Notes: generated by a model from the letters alone, not told the origin. Positions 36,474-46,334 are shown, counted from the first letter of the stretch. The stretch is DNA of 64,000 nt from Motiliproteus sp. MSK22-1 (GCF_001968815.1 NZ_MIEQ01000021.1:1-64000), one strand, 5' to 3'. Made by a program: numbers and translations.

Positions 36474-37478
36474 TTACTGAAATTTGATTTCCTTAAATTT
36501 TTTGATCCTGTCGGGTAACGGATAGTTCGGGTAGCGAATCTCAAATGCTTCGAGTTCATCCTTGGCAGCATGGACCTTACCTGCTTTGATCAGGGATTCG
36601 ATACTTTTCAGCCATTGATAAGGCGTATCCCTGCCACCCCTTTGATGATCTGTCGGTTCTGACTCCATTTGAGCGCTAAACTCTTTTGCGGACTCTTGCG
36701 GAGGTTCATCATTCCTGGCTTCTTTTTGCAGCTCCGGCATAGCGACAGATGAGGTTACCTGGTCTTTCTTTTGCCTTGCTTCGGTTTTCATTTCCGCTTG
36801 GGACCGAGAGGTTGATGGTGTAATACCGTAGCGAGCGGTGCTCTTGCTGTCTTTTTCAGGTGCACCGGCGTCTGCCGAATCAACGGGCAACGATGCTACG
36901 CCAGGAGTCCGGGCTTTTTGAGAAAGCGGTTTTAATGCAGATGGTTCAGAAGAGTTGCCGGTTACTGCTGACTGTGACTTTTTCTTCTCGTATTGCTTAT
37001 CGGTGTCGATAGCTGGAGCTTCTGCTTTTAATGCGTCCAATTCGAACATAGCTTCCTCTTCGATTCGGCTGTGAGATTCTGTTTGGCCTTCTGGAGAGGG
37101 GACTGTGCGGTCCAATGCTTCATCTTCAAGTAAGTCAGTTGCTCGCTGGTTGTCGAGTAGCAGCCGGGAAGGGGCGTATGGTGCCGGAGACTGAAGTGAA
37201 TCAAGCTGTTGATGATTGTGGAGGTACAGACTGGTCGATAGTAATAGAGTTGCAGCGACTGATGTTGGAACAGCCCAACGTTTCAGCTTTGACCGCTGTA
37301 GCATGGCTGGTTTCGATCCCACCGATTGCTTGGCGGCATCAAGAATTGCCAGATCAAAAGACTCATTAGCTGTTGTTTCAGTCTTGGACGCTGAATAGAG
37401 TCTCGACAGGTCGGAGTCGCCTTCCAGATACTTATCAAGGCTCTTTTCAACAGGGTCATTGTTTCGGTTATCGCTCAT
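36474..37478 (-). CDS. Membrane-anchored anti-sigma-factor-like protein
   Basis: 334 residues from the ATG at 37478, where ggagg lies 5 bases upstream. The N-terminal ~60 residues are polar and lie in the cytoplasm; KRWAVPTSVAATLLLSTSLYL is a single membrane helix; the remainder is a long Lys/Glu/Ser/Pro-rich periplasmic region with low complexity, ending in a short globular segment (PYQWLKSIESLIKAGKVHAA). It overlaps the end of the ECF sigma gene by 11 bases, so it is very likely its regulator. No zinc (ZAS) motif visible. Confidence 0.7.
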   Translation of the reverse strand: MSDNRNNDPVEKSLDKYLEGDSDLSRLYSASKTETTANESFDLAILDAAKQSVGSKPAMLQRSKLKRWAVPTSVAATLLLSTSLYLHNHQQLDSLQSPAPYAPSRLLLDNQRATDLLEDEALDRTVPSPEGQTESHSRIEEEAMFELDALKAEAPAIDTDKQYEKKKSQSAVTGNSSEPSALKPLSQKARTPGVASLPVDSADAGAPEKDSKSTARYGITPSTSRSQAEMKTEARQKKDQVTSSVAMPELQKEARNDEPPQESAKEFSAQMESEPTDHQRGGRDTPYQWLKSIESLIKAGKVHAAKDELEAFEIRYPNYPLPDRIKKFKEIKFQ

Positions 37479-38025
37479 CAGCCACCTCCATACCATGGCG
37501 CAACTTTGTGATAGCGTAACGTAATCGGCTTTTCACCGTATCTACACTGGTGCCTGCCACTTCTGCTATTTCCGGGAGAGAGAGCCCCGCTTCCTCTCTC
37601 AGCAGAAATACTTCACGCTGTGCGCTGGGCAAATCAGCAACCAGTAGCAGTAGTCTTTGTACCTGTCTGCTATGGTCCGCGCTGATGTCTGGTTGAATTC
37701 GCTCATCTGCGAGAATCTGGTCTGGGTCGGCATCGTTGTAGGATTCAGGTAAAGAGCGGTTAAGTTTTCGGTAGTAATCAACGAGTGTTGTACGTACGAT
37801 CGTCCAGAAATAAGTCCGGAAACTGGCCGTTTGAGTATATTTTTCATGCACTTTGATCAGACGTATAAACGCCTCCTGCATAAGTTCTTCCGCTGCGGTT
37901 CCGGTTTGTCGTCTGTAAAATCGAAGCACGGGCCCTTTGTGGCGGGCGTACAAGGTTTCAAAAGCCTCATAACTGCCGCCCGCGTACTCAAGCATCAGTG
38001 ATTCGTCCGTGGTATTTGCATCCAT
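37468..38025 (-). CDS. ECF-type RNA polymerase sigma factor
   Basis: 185 residues. Region 2 (about 15-85) has YARHKGPVLRFYRRQTG, EELMQEAFIRLIKVH and FRTYFWTIVRTTLVDYYRK. Region 4 (about 120-175) has LPSAQREVFLLREEAGLSLPEIAEVAGTSVDTVKSRLRYA. It is 24 bases downstream of the vWA lipoprotein gene and overlaps the anti-sigma-like gene, so the three form one operon. Its regulon is unknown. Confidence 0.92.
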   Translation of the reverse strand: MDANTTDESLMLEYAGGSYEAFETLYARHKGPVLRFYRRQTGTAAEELMQEAFIRLIKVHEKYTQTASFRTYFWTIVRTTLVDYYRKLNRSLPESYNDADPDQILADERIQPDISADHSRQVQRLLLLVADLPSAQREVFLLREEAGLSLPEIAEVAGTSVDTVKSRLRYAITKLRHGMEVADER

Positions 38026-38049
38026 GGTCGAGCAGGGTACCCGAAGGGA

Positions 38050-40041
38050 TTACTGCTTGCCAGAGTCACTGACCTGAACCGGCTGTTCGAGGCTCTGTGC
38101 CATTCCCAACAGACGGATAAATTCGGCCCTATATCCCATGTTGTCATTCCCAATGGCTGTTTTTGCCAAGCTGATACTGTCGTCATATCCCCATGGTCCA
38201 ATATAGCCAATGCCTCGTGACTTTTGGGCAGCCCCTGCAACAGCTGCGGCCCAGCGGTAATGTTCACTGGCCTGGGTGTAAGAGGGGAGGACATCCTTAA
38301 CATAGATGGGCTTTGTGATTAATGTGCTTGTGCTTTGAAAACGGTTACTGCCAATCGGCTTCTTATAGCGAAGTTTTAAGAATGCCAGTTCAAGCTCTTC
38401 CTGATTGGATATTGATTCGATGTCGTCGGATTTATTGTTCTGGTCTTCATTCTGGCCATAACGAAGTTCCGGGATTAGTTCTGCACCAGATCCTTTGAGG
38501 GTGACTTCGTAAAGGGCTGTGACTTCGTGTCCTGCTCCTATTTCCCCCGAATCCTTTCTGTCATCGTTAAACTCGTGATGTTGCAGATGACGGGTTTCGT
38601 ATCCTAATAATCGGTACTCAGAAACTACCGCTGGGTTAAATTCGATCTGTGCCTTAACATCTTTAGCAATCGTCATCATAGAGCCGGACATTTCATCCAC
38701 CAGGTATTTTTTAGCTTCGTGGGCAGAGTCTATGTACCCGGCGTTGCCATTGCCAATTTCGGCCAGACTGTTCATCAGTTCGTCACGAATATTACCGCGG
38801 CCAAAGGTAAGAACGGATAAGGACACACCGCTTTCCCGCTCCTTTTCAATTAACTGTTTCAGTGCCTCGGTGCTGGTAGTACCAACATTAAAATCTCCGT
38901 CCGATAATAGAATAACCCGTGAGATAGCATTATTCGCCATAGCGCTTCTGGCTGTTTGATAGGCTAATTGGATTCCAGCACCTCCGGCTGTTGATCCTCC
39001 GGCATGAAGTTGATCCAGAGCGTTGATGATTTTCTGCTTCTGGTTACCAGGAGTGGATTCTAAAACCAATCCTGCTGCACCAGCATAAACGGTAATCGCT
39101 ACTCGATCCTGTGGTCGAAGTTGCTGAGTTAGCATTCTTAGTGCGGTTTTTGCTAAAGGCAGCTTGTTTGATGATGACATGGAGCCCGAAACATCAATCA
39201 AAAAGGTAAGATTCAGAGGGGGAAGTTCTGATTTAGCAACCTCGTAACCTTTCAGGCCGATCATTATCAGGTGCTTTTGCTCAGCCCAGGGGCTGGGAGC
39301 GACCTCAGTCAATATGCTGAATGGATGTTCTCCGGCGGCGGGAGCCGGATAGTTATAGGAAAAGTAATTAAGCCACTCTTCCGTTCGAGTACTGTCGGCC
39401 CTTGGTAGACGGCCATTATTTAAATCCTGTCGGGCTATAGCATAGGATGCCGTATCAACATCAATACCAAAAGTACTTAATGGATCCTTTCTTACGGCCT
39501 TCATTGGGTTATCACTGAAACGGGTGAAGCGCTCCCGATCCTGAGGAGGTTCGGAATAATCGAGGGGAGAAGAGGGCTTCACAGATGAGGAAGACATTAC
39601 AGGCGCAATTGCGCCGGTGGCCATATCATAACTGACGGCTCCCTTATGCTGTTGTTTGCTTTCAGCATAGGGCTTATTTGCGAGCTGTTTGTGCAGTGGT
39701 AATTGAACCTGGGTTTCAGCCCGGGAATAGTCTTTAAGGACCTGCCGAGCAGTCGACTCCTCCGAGATCGTTGCTGCGAGATCTGATTTTTCTTTCTTTC
39801 GTCCTTCATCTGACCGGAGGTTGGGGTTAGAAGAGCTGTATTCCTGTTCCTGGATTCTGTCCACTTCTATCGGCTGGCTATCTTTTGGGGTGTTTTTGGA
39901 CTGACCGTTACTGAGTTGCTGAGCCGCAGGAGAGGGGCTGGGCGCTACGGTCTGAGCAGCTTTTTCAGAGCTGCATCCGAAAAGAATAACTGATGTGATG
40001 GCTATGGCCAGAGGGGCGGGGGTAAAGCGTTTGATAGTCAT
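38050..40041 (-). CDS. von Willebrand factor A domain lipoprotein (YfbK-like)
   Basis: 663 residues. Signal peptide with lipobox LFGC (lipid-anchored Cys23). A low-complexity Ser/Gln-rich linker follows. Then a vWF-associated N-terminal module (TFGIDVDTASYAIARQDLN...GRLPRADSTRTEEWLNYF), a vWA domain with MIDAS motif DVSGS in LTFLIDVSGSMSSSNKLPLA, and a C-terminal DUF3520-type segment (RYKKPIGSNRFQSTST). Like E. coli YfbK. As a surface or periplasmic metal-binding adhesion-like scaffold it probably supplies the signal to the ECF sigma encoded next. Confidence 0.9.
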   Translation of the reverse strand: MTIKRFTPAPLAIAITSVILFGCSSEKAAQTVAPSPSPAAQQLSNGQSKNTPKDSQPIEVDRIQEQEYSSSNPNLRSDEGRKKEKSDLAATISEESTARQVLKDYSRAETQVQLPLHKQLANKPYAESKQQHKGAVSYDMATGAIAPVMSSSSVKPSSPLDYSEPPQDRERFTRFSDNPMKAVRKDPLSTFGIDVDTASYAIARQDLNNGRLPRADSTRTEEWLNYFSYNYPAPAAGEHPFSILTEVAPSPWAEQKHLIMIGLKGYEVAKSELPPLNLTFLIDVSGSMSSSNKLPLAKTALRMLTQQLRPQDRVAITVYAGAAGLVLESTPGNQKQKIINALDQLHAGGSTAGGAGIQLAYQTARSAMANNAISRVILLSDGDFNVGTTSTEALKQLIEKERESGVSLSVLTFGRGNIRDELMNSLAEIGNGNAGYIDSAHEAKKYLVDEMSGSMMTIAKDVKAQIEFNPAVVSEYRLLGYETRHLQHHEFNDDRKDSGEIGAGHEVTALYEVTLKGSGAELIPELRYGQNEDQNNKSDDIESISNQEELELAFLKLRYKKPIGSNRFQSTSTLITKPIYVKDVLPSYTQASEHYRWAAAVAGAAQKSRGIGYIGPWGYDDSISLAKTAIGNDNMGYRAEFIRLLGMAQSLEQPVQVSDSGKQ

Positions 40042-40239
40042 GATCTTGTTCCTTAGCTGTCCGTTTGTAGGTATAAACGTCGGGAACAGGAAAATGGGTT
40101 TAAAAAATCTGAAAATTTTTTTTACGGATCTAAGCAGATTAAAACAGCTGCTCTTTCAGCCATTTTTTTTAGCTGAAGTCTGCTGAAAGCAGTGCTAGGG
40201 GGGGAATGGCTCCTCCGTTATGGTTTTCCAAGTACTCGT

Positions 40240-41784
40240 CTACTTGTTGTTAATTCGAAACGTATTTCTCCCTGCTTTTTTGGCATCATACATCGCTATA
40301 TCCGCTTTCTTGATCATATCATCTGCCTTACAGAGATCTTGAAAGGCGTGGCTGATACCGATGCTGGCACCGATAGTGACAGTGTTGCCATTGATGTTGA
40401 ATGGTTTGGACAGGCATTGAATAATTCGGTTAGCCGTTTCACAACTGTGACTGGCGGAGTCTCTGTCTTCAGTTAATACAACAAACTCATCGCCGCCGAT
40501 CCGAGCGAGAAGATCACTCTTTCGTATGATTTTACGGATTCTCTTGCCGATAAGGCATAATAATTCATCTCCAACCTGGTGACCAAGAGTGTCATTTACG
40601 TTTTTAAAATGATCAAGATCTACAAATAATACAGCGATCTTATGCAAGTCACCGTTGTATATCCGTTTGTTGATTTGCTGGTAGAGCATACGGCGGTTAG
40701 GGAGACCAGTGACGGTATCGTGATTCACTTGCTGAATCAGTTCATCCTGAATTTTTAACCTTTCAAATGTACTGCCGACAATGGCACCCAGCGTTCCTAA
40801 TATATTGACTAAATGATCATCAGGCGTTCTCTTTTCAGCTGAGGCTGCATTGAGTACTCCAGCAATTTTTCCCTTCAGTCTGATCGGAATAGACCAAGCG
40901 CTAATCATGCCTTTTTCATACAGCAATTGGTGATCTTTGAAGGTTGAATTGGAAAAATCTGAATAATAGAGGGGCTGCTGCTCAGTTAAAGCACGCTTAA
41001 GGCCGGTATTGGATGCATCCATATAGCGGCAATTTAAGACATCACTACCGGTTAGCAGAGTGATTTCGAACGTATCACTTTCAGGTCGGTACCGCGCATA
41101 GCTCATTCTTTGCGACGGTATAATGCTTTGCAGTGTCGCTTCACATACTTTTAAGGTTTCGGCGATGGACACCGCTTCTGATAATTCCTGTGCAAGATGA
41201 TGCATATTTTCCAGCTGAGTCGCATAGAAGCGGTAACGACTTGCTGTTTGCTCTCTTTCACGCAGCAACTTCTGTCGCTCAAGGTTGGTGGATACTAACC
41301 GGGCGACCAGCATTAATAACTCAAGAGATTGAGTGTTAAAACTCTGTGACCTGGTCGAGGCAGCATTAATAGCACCAACTGACTTTCCATGAATAATCAG
41401 AGGGGCATTGATGATAGATTGAATCCCTTCGTTAAAAAGTAATATCCCATCAAAGGTTTTGTCATCAGAATCAATGTGATGAAGTTGCCCCTTCTGCTGA
41501 ACAACCGCTTGTCCCGTATAACTGTTTTGCAGGGGTAATGATTGTCCGACGGGCAGAACTCCTTCCTTTCCATGTAGGGCAAACACATCCAATTGATTAC
41601 TGGCTGGATTTAGCAGGGTTACGCTGGCCCGCTCATTCGGAATTATGCTTTTTAGATTCTGTGCAAGTGTTGCGTAGATCTGGCTTTCAGATGCCGCCGC
41701 AGTGACTGCGGTAATGAAGTGGGCTAAGGCGACACTGACTTGAGGATCTAACGCAATTAAGCCGCTTGCAATCTTATTCACCAT
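40240..41784 (-). CDS. Diguanylate cyclase with two GAF domains
   Basis: 514 residues from MVNKIASGLI (the frame is open 67 codons further, but that part looks non-coding and this ATG has a ggga site). Two GAF-type sensory domains are followed by a GGDEF domain: HDTVTGLPNRRMLYQ, VDLDHFKNVNDTLGH, and RIGGDEFVVL, with the intact GGDEF active site and an RKSD inhibitory site five residues before it. Makes cyclic di-GMP and is product-inhibited. No membrane helix, so cytoplasmic. Divergent from pbpG with almost no gap in the longer frame. Confidence 0.88.
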   Translation of the reverse strand: MVNKIASGLIALDPQVSVALAHFITAVTAAASESQIYATLAQNLKSIIPNERASVTLLNPASNQLDVFALHGKEGVLPVGQSLPLQNSYTGQAVVQQKGQLHHIDSDDKTFDGILLFNEGIQSIINAPLIIHGKSVGAINAASTRSQSFNTQSLELLMLVARLVSTNLERQKLLREREQTASRYRFYATQLENMHHLAQELSEAVSIAETLKVCEATLQSIIPSQRMSYARYRPESDTFEITLLTGSDVLNCRYMDASNTGLKRALTEQQPLYYSDFSNSTFKDHQLLYEKGMISAWSIPIRLKGKIAGVLNAASAEKRTPDDHLVNILGTLGAIVGSTFERLKIQDELIQQVNHDTVTGLPNRRMLYQQINKRIYNGDLHKIAVLFVDLDHFKNVNDTLGHQVGDELLCLIGKRIRKIIRKSDLLARIGGDEFVVLTEDRDSASHSCETANRIIQCLSKPFNINGNTVTIGASIGISHAFQDLCKADDMIKKADIAMYDAKKAGRNTFRINNK

Positions 41785-41988
41785 GATTGTCCCGGTAATG
41801 GGTAAAGCCTGTTTCCTTAGCTGTCCTCCGTTCATTTTAGTATAGCTACTTTGAGGATGTTCTGAAGAGTACGTAGCTGCACTATATGGGACGCAATTTT
41901 CTGGTCTTTCAGAACAGACAAACTCAAACAGATTTTTTGCATTTAATAACCGAGTGGGTAAAGATAGCCCTCCCTCAATAACCAAGTA

Positions 41989-42882
41989 TTGGCTATCTTG
42001 AAAACACTCTCTCTGTTACTACTCTTGCTGGCGTTCAATATACAGTATTCCTGGTCAACCACGACAGGCGTCAGTTCTGTTCCAACGGCCGGTTTTTCAG
42101 AGGATTCCATGACTAACCCCTGGCTGGAACTGAATCCTGAATTGCTAAAATTACGCTCAGCGGCAGTCCTGGTGGTGGACTCGTCAGGGGCTCAGGTATT
42201 TAAAAAGCAAATAGATAACCCCATGCCTATCGCATCAATTACTAAACTGATGACTGCAATGGTTATTCTTGATTCCGATCTGCCATTGGATCAGAAAATT
42301 ACTATCACCAAGCAAGACCGGGATCTGGTCAGGTTGACCGGTTCGCGGTTAAAGTATGGCGCGACTCTGCAGCGTAAAGAAATGCTGAAGCTGGCACTGA
42401 TGGCCTCAGAGAACAGAGCTGCCAGCGCTTTGGCCAGGACTTTTCCCGGCGGTACCGAGGCTTTTGTCATAGCGATGAATAAGAAGGCAAAACAGTTGGG
42501 TATGGAGCAGAGTCACTTCAGTGACCCCGCCGGTTTGCAGGTGGAAAATGTTGCCAGTGCAAGGGATCTGGTTAAACTGGTTACAGCTGCCAGTAACTAT
42601 CCGTTGATCGAATCAGCTTCCGGCACTCGTAAACTAACTGTCCATCCTTATGCTAAACGGGGACCCCTGATATTTGGCAATACCAACCGATTGCTGAAGA
42701 ATAAAGCCTGGGATATTTCAGTGAGTAAAACCGGCTATATTAATGAAGCAGGACGTTGTCTTGTGATGAAAGCTGAAGTGGACGGAAATGAGTTAGTATT
42801 CGTATTGCTCAATTCCTTCGGCAAACTGACCCCCTATGGTGACTCAAACCGGATTCGCAAATGGATTCGACAGGGTACATAG
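41989..42882 (+). CDS. pbpG: D-alanyl-D-alanine endopeptidase PbpG (PBP7-like)
   Basis: 297 residues, N-terminal signal peptide or anchor (LSLLLLLLAFNIQYS). Penicillin-binding motifs SITK (Ser83, Lys86), SEN (140-142) and KTG (247-249) are all intact. Cleaves D,D-crosslinks in peptidoglycan. The start is uncertain: the listed TTG at 41989 and a second TTG at 41998 are both possible and no clear ribosome site is seen. Confidence 0.9.
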   Translation: MAILKTLSLLLLLLAFNIQYSWSTTTGVSSVPTAGFSEDSMTNPWLELNPELLKLRSAAVLVVDSSGAQVFKKQIDNPMPIASITKLMTAMVILDSDLPLDQKITITKQDRDLVRLTGSRLKYGATLQRKEMLKLALMASENRAASALARTFPGGTEAFVIAMNKKAKQLGMEQSHFSDPAGLQVENVASARDLVKLVTAASNYPLIESASGTRKLTVHPYAKRGPLIFGNTNRLLKNKAWDISVSKTGYINEAGRCLVMKAEVDGNELVFVLLNSFGKLTPYGDSNRIRKWIRQGT

Positions 42883-42924
42883 ACGGATTTGGGATGGTCT
42901 TAATCTGTTGGCCTGGAAATAGAT

Positions 42925-43479
42925 ATGTTTGATAGTGAACCCCTTGATCAAAGGTGTCATTTTGAAACCGAGCGGCTTCTGGTAGCAAGCTGGAAGAACC
43001 TGGTTAGCGGCTTCTCCGATAAAAATGATTTTGCCGACAAGGTTGTCAGTCTTATGACTCCGGTGGTAACAGGATCACTTCCTGAAGGTTGGCAGGATAT
43101 CGATAGCAGGGAAAAGGCAGCAGACTGGATTAAAGCCAGAGCAGACGAGAGTACCTTTCTGACCGTTCAGCTACTGTCCAGCAAAGAGTTGGCGGGGTTT
43201 GTATTCTTGCATGACGCCGTTAGATCCGCGAATGGTTCAATTGACTTGAAGATTGGCTATCTGCTGTCTGAAGTGACCTGGGGGAAGGGGCTGGGGAGTG
43301 AGCTGATTGATGGATTGGTGACATGGTGTGAAAGGGCTGGTGATATAGCATCTGTGTCTGGTGGTGTAGATGCAGAAAACCTAGCCTCCATTAGGGTGCT
43401 AGAGAAAAACGGTTTTAGAAAAGTAGCAACAGGTGCTACATCAGAGTCTGTTGTTTTTCTGGAACGACATTTCAGGTAA
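42925..43479 (+). CDS. GNAT-family N-acetyltransferase
   Basis: 184 residues. GNAT motif A is seen in SEVTWGKGLGSELIDGLVTWC (the acetyl-CoA loop G-K-G-L-G) and motif B in AENLASIRVLEKNGFRKV. N-terminus FETERLLVASW resembles RimJ/RimL-type acetyltransferases. Acceptor unknown. It lies 42 bases after pbpG in the same direction and may share its transcript. Confidence 0.9.
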   Translation: MFDSEPLDQRCHFETERLLVASWKNLVSGFSDKNDFADKVVSLMTPVVTGSLPEGWQDIDSREKAADWIKARADESTFLTVQLLSSKELAGFVFLHDAVRSANGSIDLKIGYLLSEVTWGKGLGSELIDGLVTWCERAGDIASVSGGVDAENLASIRVLEKNGFRKVATGATSESVVFLERHFR

Positions 43480-44189
43480 TCCGTTTTTGTAAACGGGCTT
43501 ATAAAGTAAGCTGTCTAGGACCGGCTGCATAGAATGGCCCGCTCCCCGGTTTTCAGTCCAAGCCGATGCTTGTTAACTCTGTGTTACCGGCCGGAGTGTA
43601 AAGTGTTCCATGTGTTACCTTGCTACACAGTCAACGTTACCTTTCCCGGGTGAGACCGTAACACTTAACAGAGGTTAGTAGATTTATTAGCTTTGTTTTT
43701 TTGTTTATTTCTTAAATATCAATGAGATAGTTTTGTTGGCACGTAGCCTGCTATACTAAGAGTCAATAACAACAAGAATAATAAGAACAACAACAAATCT
43801 TCGAAGCAGATAACCTAATAAAAATAATAAGGGTGATCTGCGGAGTAAGACCGCCTCGCAATAAAAATAAAAATTGGGGTGCAGCTGGTTACTTAAGCAC
43901 TGGAAGTTATCTTCTGGCTGTTGGGTGACCAGCACTCACTTATTCCTGTTCATTTTCTGTCTAACGCTCCCTATCCTCCTGGACAAAATCTGTCCTTTCC
44001 TGGCTGGCTATAAAAAGCGGCCCTCTGTAAGTTTTACTCACTTTTGCGTTAACTCGTTTGTTTATGATGGATTTAGAAGTTTAATCGCTTAGTTAGTGGC
44101 TCGAAGGACAAAGTACCTCTATAATCGCCTGCCAGCTATTTCAGCTATTCTTAATCCGCTTTCTTAACTAACTTTTCGAGATTATTACA
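43480..44189. other. Long intergenic region before the MFS gene
   Basis: No convincing gene. Just after the GNAT stop, ccgttt-ttgt-aaacgg (43481-43496) is a weak hairpin. gtgttacc occurs at 43581 and 43612, gttacc at 43636 and the reverse gtaacac at 43658. An A/T-rich tract with aacaac/aataat repeats (about 43765-43800) and gcagat...atctgc (43806/43836) could be a leader structure for the MFS mRNA. An open frame around 43874 lacks support. Confidence 0.45.
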
Positions 44190-46334
44190 GTGCGCCTAAC
44201 TCTGTTGTCGCTTGCATCACTGTTTGTCAGTTGTTTTATTATGATGTTAGGCAATGGCCTGATTAATATTCTGCTGCCCGTTCGGATGGGATTCGAACAA
44301 CTGGGCACAGATACTATTGGTATGGTGTTGTCGCTGTATTTTGTCGGTATGCTGGCCGGTGGTCTTTATGCTCGACACCTTATTCGGCGTGCTGGCCATA
44401 TTCGTATGTTTGCCGGTTGCCTGGCTTTGGCGGCGGTAAGCATATTGGTCTGCAGTCTTTATACCGACGCAGTGCTCTGGGGAGCCATGCGAATACTGAT
44501 TGGTTTCTGTAATGCCTGTGCTTTTACCGCGATGGAAAGTTGGTTGAGTGAGAGTTCTACCAAGGATAATCGCGGTAAAGTACTGGCGTTCTATCAGGTG
44601 GTTGTGCTGGTGGCTATGTTTGCCGGACAGTTCCTGATCAACCTTGCCAGCCCTCAGGGAACGGTGTTATTCGTATTAAGCGGAATATTGCTTAGCGCTT
44701 CAATTATTCCGATTGTTATGAGTCGTAATAGCGGGCCTCAGGTAGAAGAAGTGGAGGCTATGTCGCTATTGGCACTGCTTAAGGTGTCCCCGTTGGGGGT
44801 GGTCTGCTGTTTTATTTCGGGCCTGACCTATTCGGCGGCCTTCAACATGCTGCCAGTATTTGCCGGCGGTTATGGAATCATCGATTTTGAACTGTCTTTA
44901 TATATGGGCGCGGCGATAATGGGCGCCTTTATTTTGCAGTTTCCGGTGGGGTATCTGTCTGATCGTTTTGACCGAAGATCTGTATTGTTAGTGATTCTGA
45001 TCGCATCTGCGCTGGTTGGATTCAGCGTTACTTTTTTGGCCGGTCTGGATCTGTTCTGGCCTATGTCTATCGCAACCGGAATTACCTGCGGCATCATAGC
45101 CTGTATCTACCCACTGAGTATTTCCGAGTCGTTCGATAAGTTACGCCAGAGTGAAATGGTCGCTGCAATGGGATGTCTGATGCTGGCGTTTGCGATGGGT
45201 GGAATTATCGGCCCCTATTCAACATCCATCGTTATGGATCTGTTTGGCAACTCATCACTGTTTTTGTTTCTCGGTGTGGTCCAGTTACTGCTGGGTGTCT
45301 TTGTTGTCTATCGTATGTTTGCGCGGGTGGCTTTGCCGGTTGAAAAACAGGAGCACTTTGTTATGCAGGGAGCCGCTTCTGCAGCGATGATCGATCTTGA
45401 TCCTCGGATTGAATACCACGAAGTAGAGAAACCACTGAGTCCGGAAGCGTTGATTGCCGCAGAGATTGCCGATTCTGATCCCGCTGCTGCAGTCAAGTTA
45501 GCTCGGGCTGTGGCTATATCGACCCCGGAGAAAGGGGCAGAGATTGCTGGTGCAGTGGCGACAGTGGAAGGGATTGATGTTTTACGACTCTACGAGGTCA
45601 TGCTGGAAGCCGTGCCGGATCAGATTCAGTCTATTACTTCCGCAATTGTCAGTGCCAAGCCGGATTTAGGCTACGAGCTGGTGAGCAAGCTGGCGCAGTC
45701 TGAACCCGAGCAGGTTATCGAAGTTGCTGCTGAAATTGGGAGAACTATTCCTGAATTGCGACTGGAAATGGCGCGGGTTGCCGTTGAGGCCGCTCCTTTG
45801 TCAGCTGTAGAAGTGGCCGATTATTATGCCAAGGTTCTGGCCGAGGAGCGCGAATCGATACGTCCTGCAGACCGGGAAGATGAAGGCTATGAGCAGAGCT
45901 CGGAGGAATTGATTTCTCAGATTTCCAACCTGGTTTCACAGATTTCCAATCTTGTACCCGAGCAGGCCATGGATGTGGCAGTAAAAGTAGTTGAGGCAAT
46001 CCCGGACATGGCTGCTACAGTGGCATCGGAATACGCTGAAAACCTGTCTGAATGTCGTAGTGAGGAAATGATTCAGGAGTTAATCGATACCGTTGACAGT
46101 ATTAATACTCCGGAGGAAGCCACTCAGGAGCTTAATCAGGAAGCTGTGGACTTTGTCGAGCGCTTATCAGAAGCGGCTCCAGATCAGTCGCTGGATATTG
46201 CCGGAGCGGTTGTTGAGGCGCTGCCGGAGTGTGCTGATGAGATGATTAATGCTCTCAGTGAGGGAGAAGAGCCGTTAGAGAATGAGATGGTCGTCAGTCT
46301 TGATGACCGCCCTGAAGGCAAAACTGCCTTATAG
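44190..46334 (+). CDS. MFS transporter with C-terminal 15-residue repeat domain
   Basis: 714 residues, GTG start. Residues 1-380 are a standard 12-helix MFS carrier (GMLAGGLYARHLIRRAGHIRMF between helices 2 and 3, GYLSDRFDRRSV between 8 and 9), most like YfkF/YcaD-type drug:proton antiporters. Residues 430-714 are an acidic, helical, cytoplasmic extension not normal for MFS. Within it, Pro occurs exactly every 15 residues at 431, 446, (461 is Gly), 476, 491, 506, 521 and 536, with further pairs 590/605 and 664/679. Unit pattern: P, then A/V-rich helix of 14. Substrate unknown. Confidence 0.85.
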   Translation: MRLTLLSLASLFVSCFIMMLGNGLINILLPVRMGFEQLGTDTIGMVLSLYFVGMLAGGLYARHLIRRAGHIRMFAGCLALAAVSILVCSLYTDAVLWGAMRILIGFCNACAFTAMESWLSESSTKDNRGKVLAFYQVVVLVAMFAGQFLINLASPQGTVLFVLSGILLSASIIPIVMSRNSGPQVEEVEAMSLLALLKVSPLGVVCCFISGLTYSAAFNMLPVFAGGYGIIDFELSLYMGAAIMGAFILQFPVGYLSDRFDRRSVLLVILIASALVGFSVTFLAGLDLFWPMSIATGITCGIIACIYPLSISESFDKLRQSEMVAAMGCLMLAFAMGGIIGPYSTSIVMDLFGNSSLFLFLGVVQLLLGVFVVYRMFARVALPVEKQEHFVMQGAASAAMIDLDPRIEYHEVEKPLSPEALIAAEIADSDPAAAVKLARAVAISTPEKGAEIAGAVATVEGIDVLRLYEVMLEAVPDQIQSITSAIVSAKPDLGYELVSKLAQSEPEQVIEVAAEIGRTIPELRLEMARVAVEAAPLSAVEVADYYAKVLAEERESIRPADREDEGYEQSSEELISQISNLVSQISNLVPEQAMDVAVKVVEAIPDMAATVASEYAENLSECRSEEMIQELIDTVDSINTPEEATQELNQEAVDFVERLSEAAPDQSLDIAGAVVEALPECADEMINALSEGEEPLENEMVVSLDDRPEGKTAL

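Noticed and set aside
43874-44092. 72-codon frame before the MFS gene
   Set aside because: No ribosome site; composition (Phe/Ser/Leu/Cys-rich) is typical of chance frames in AT-rich DNA.
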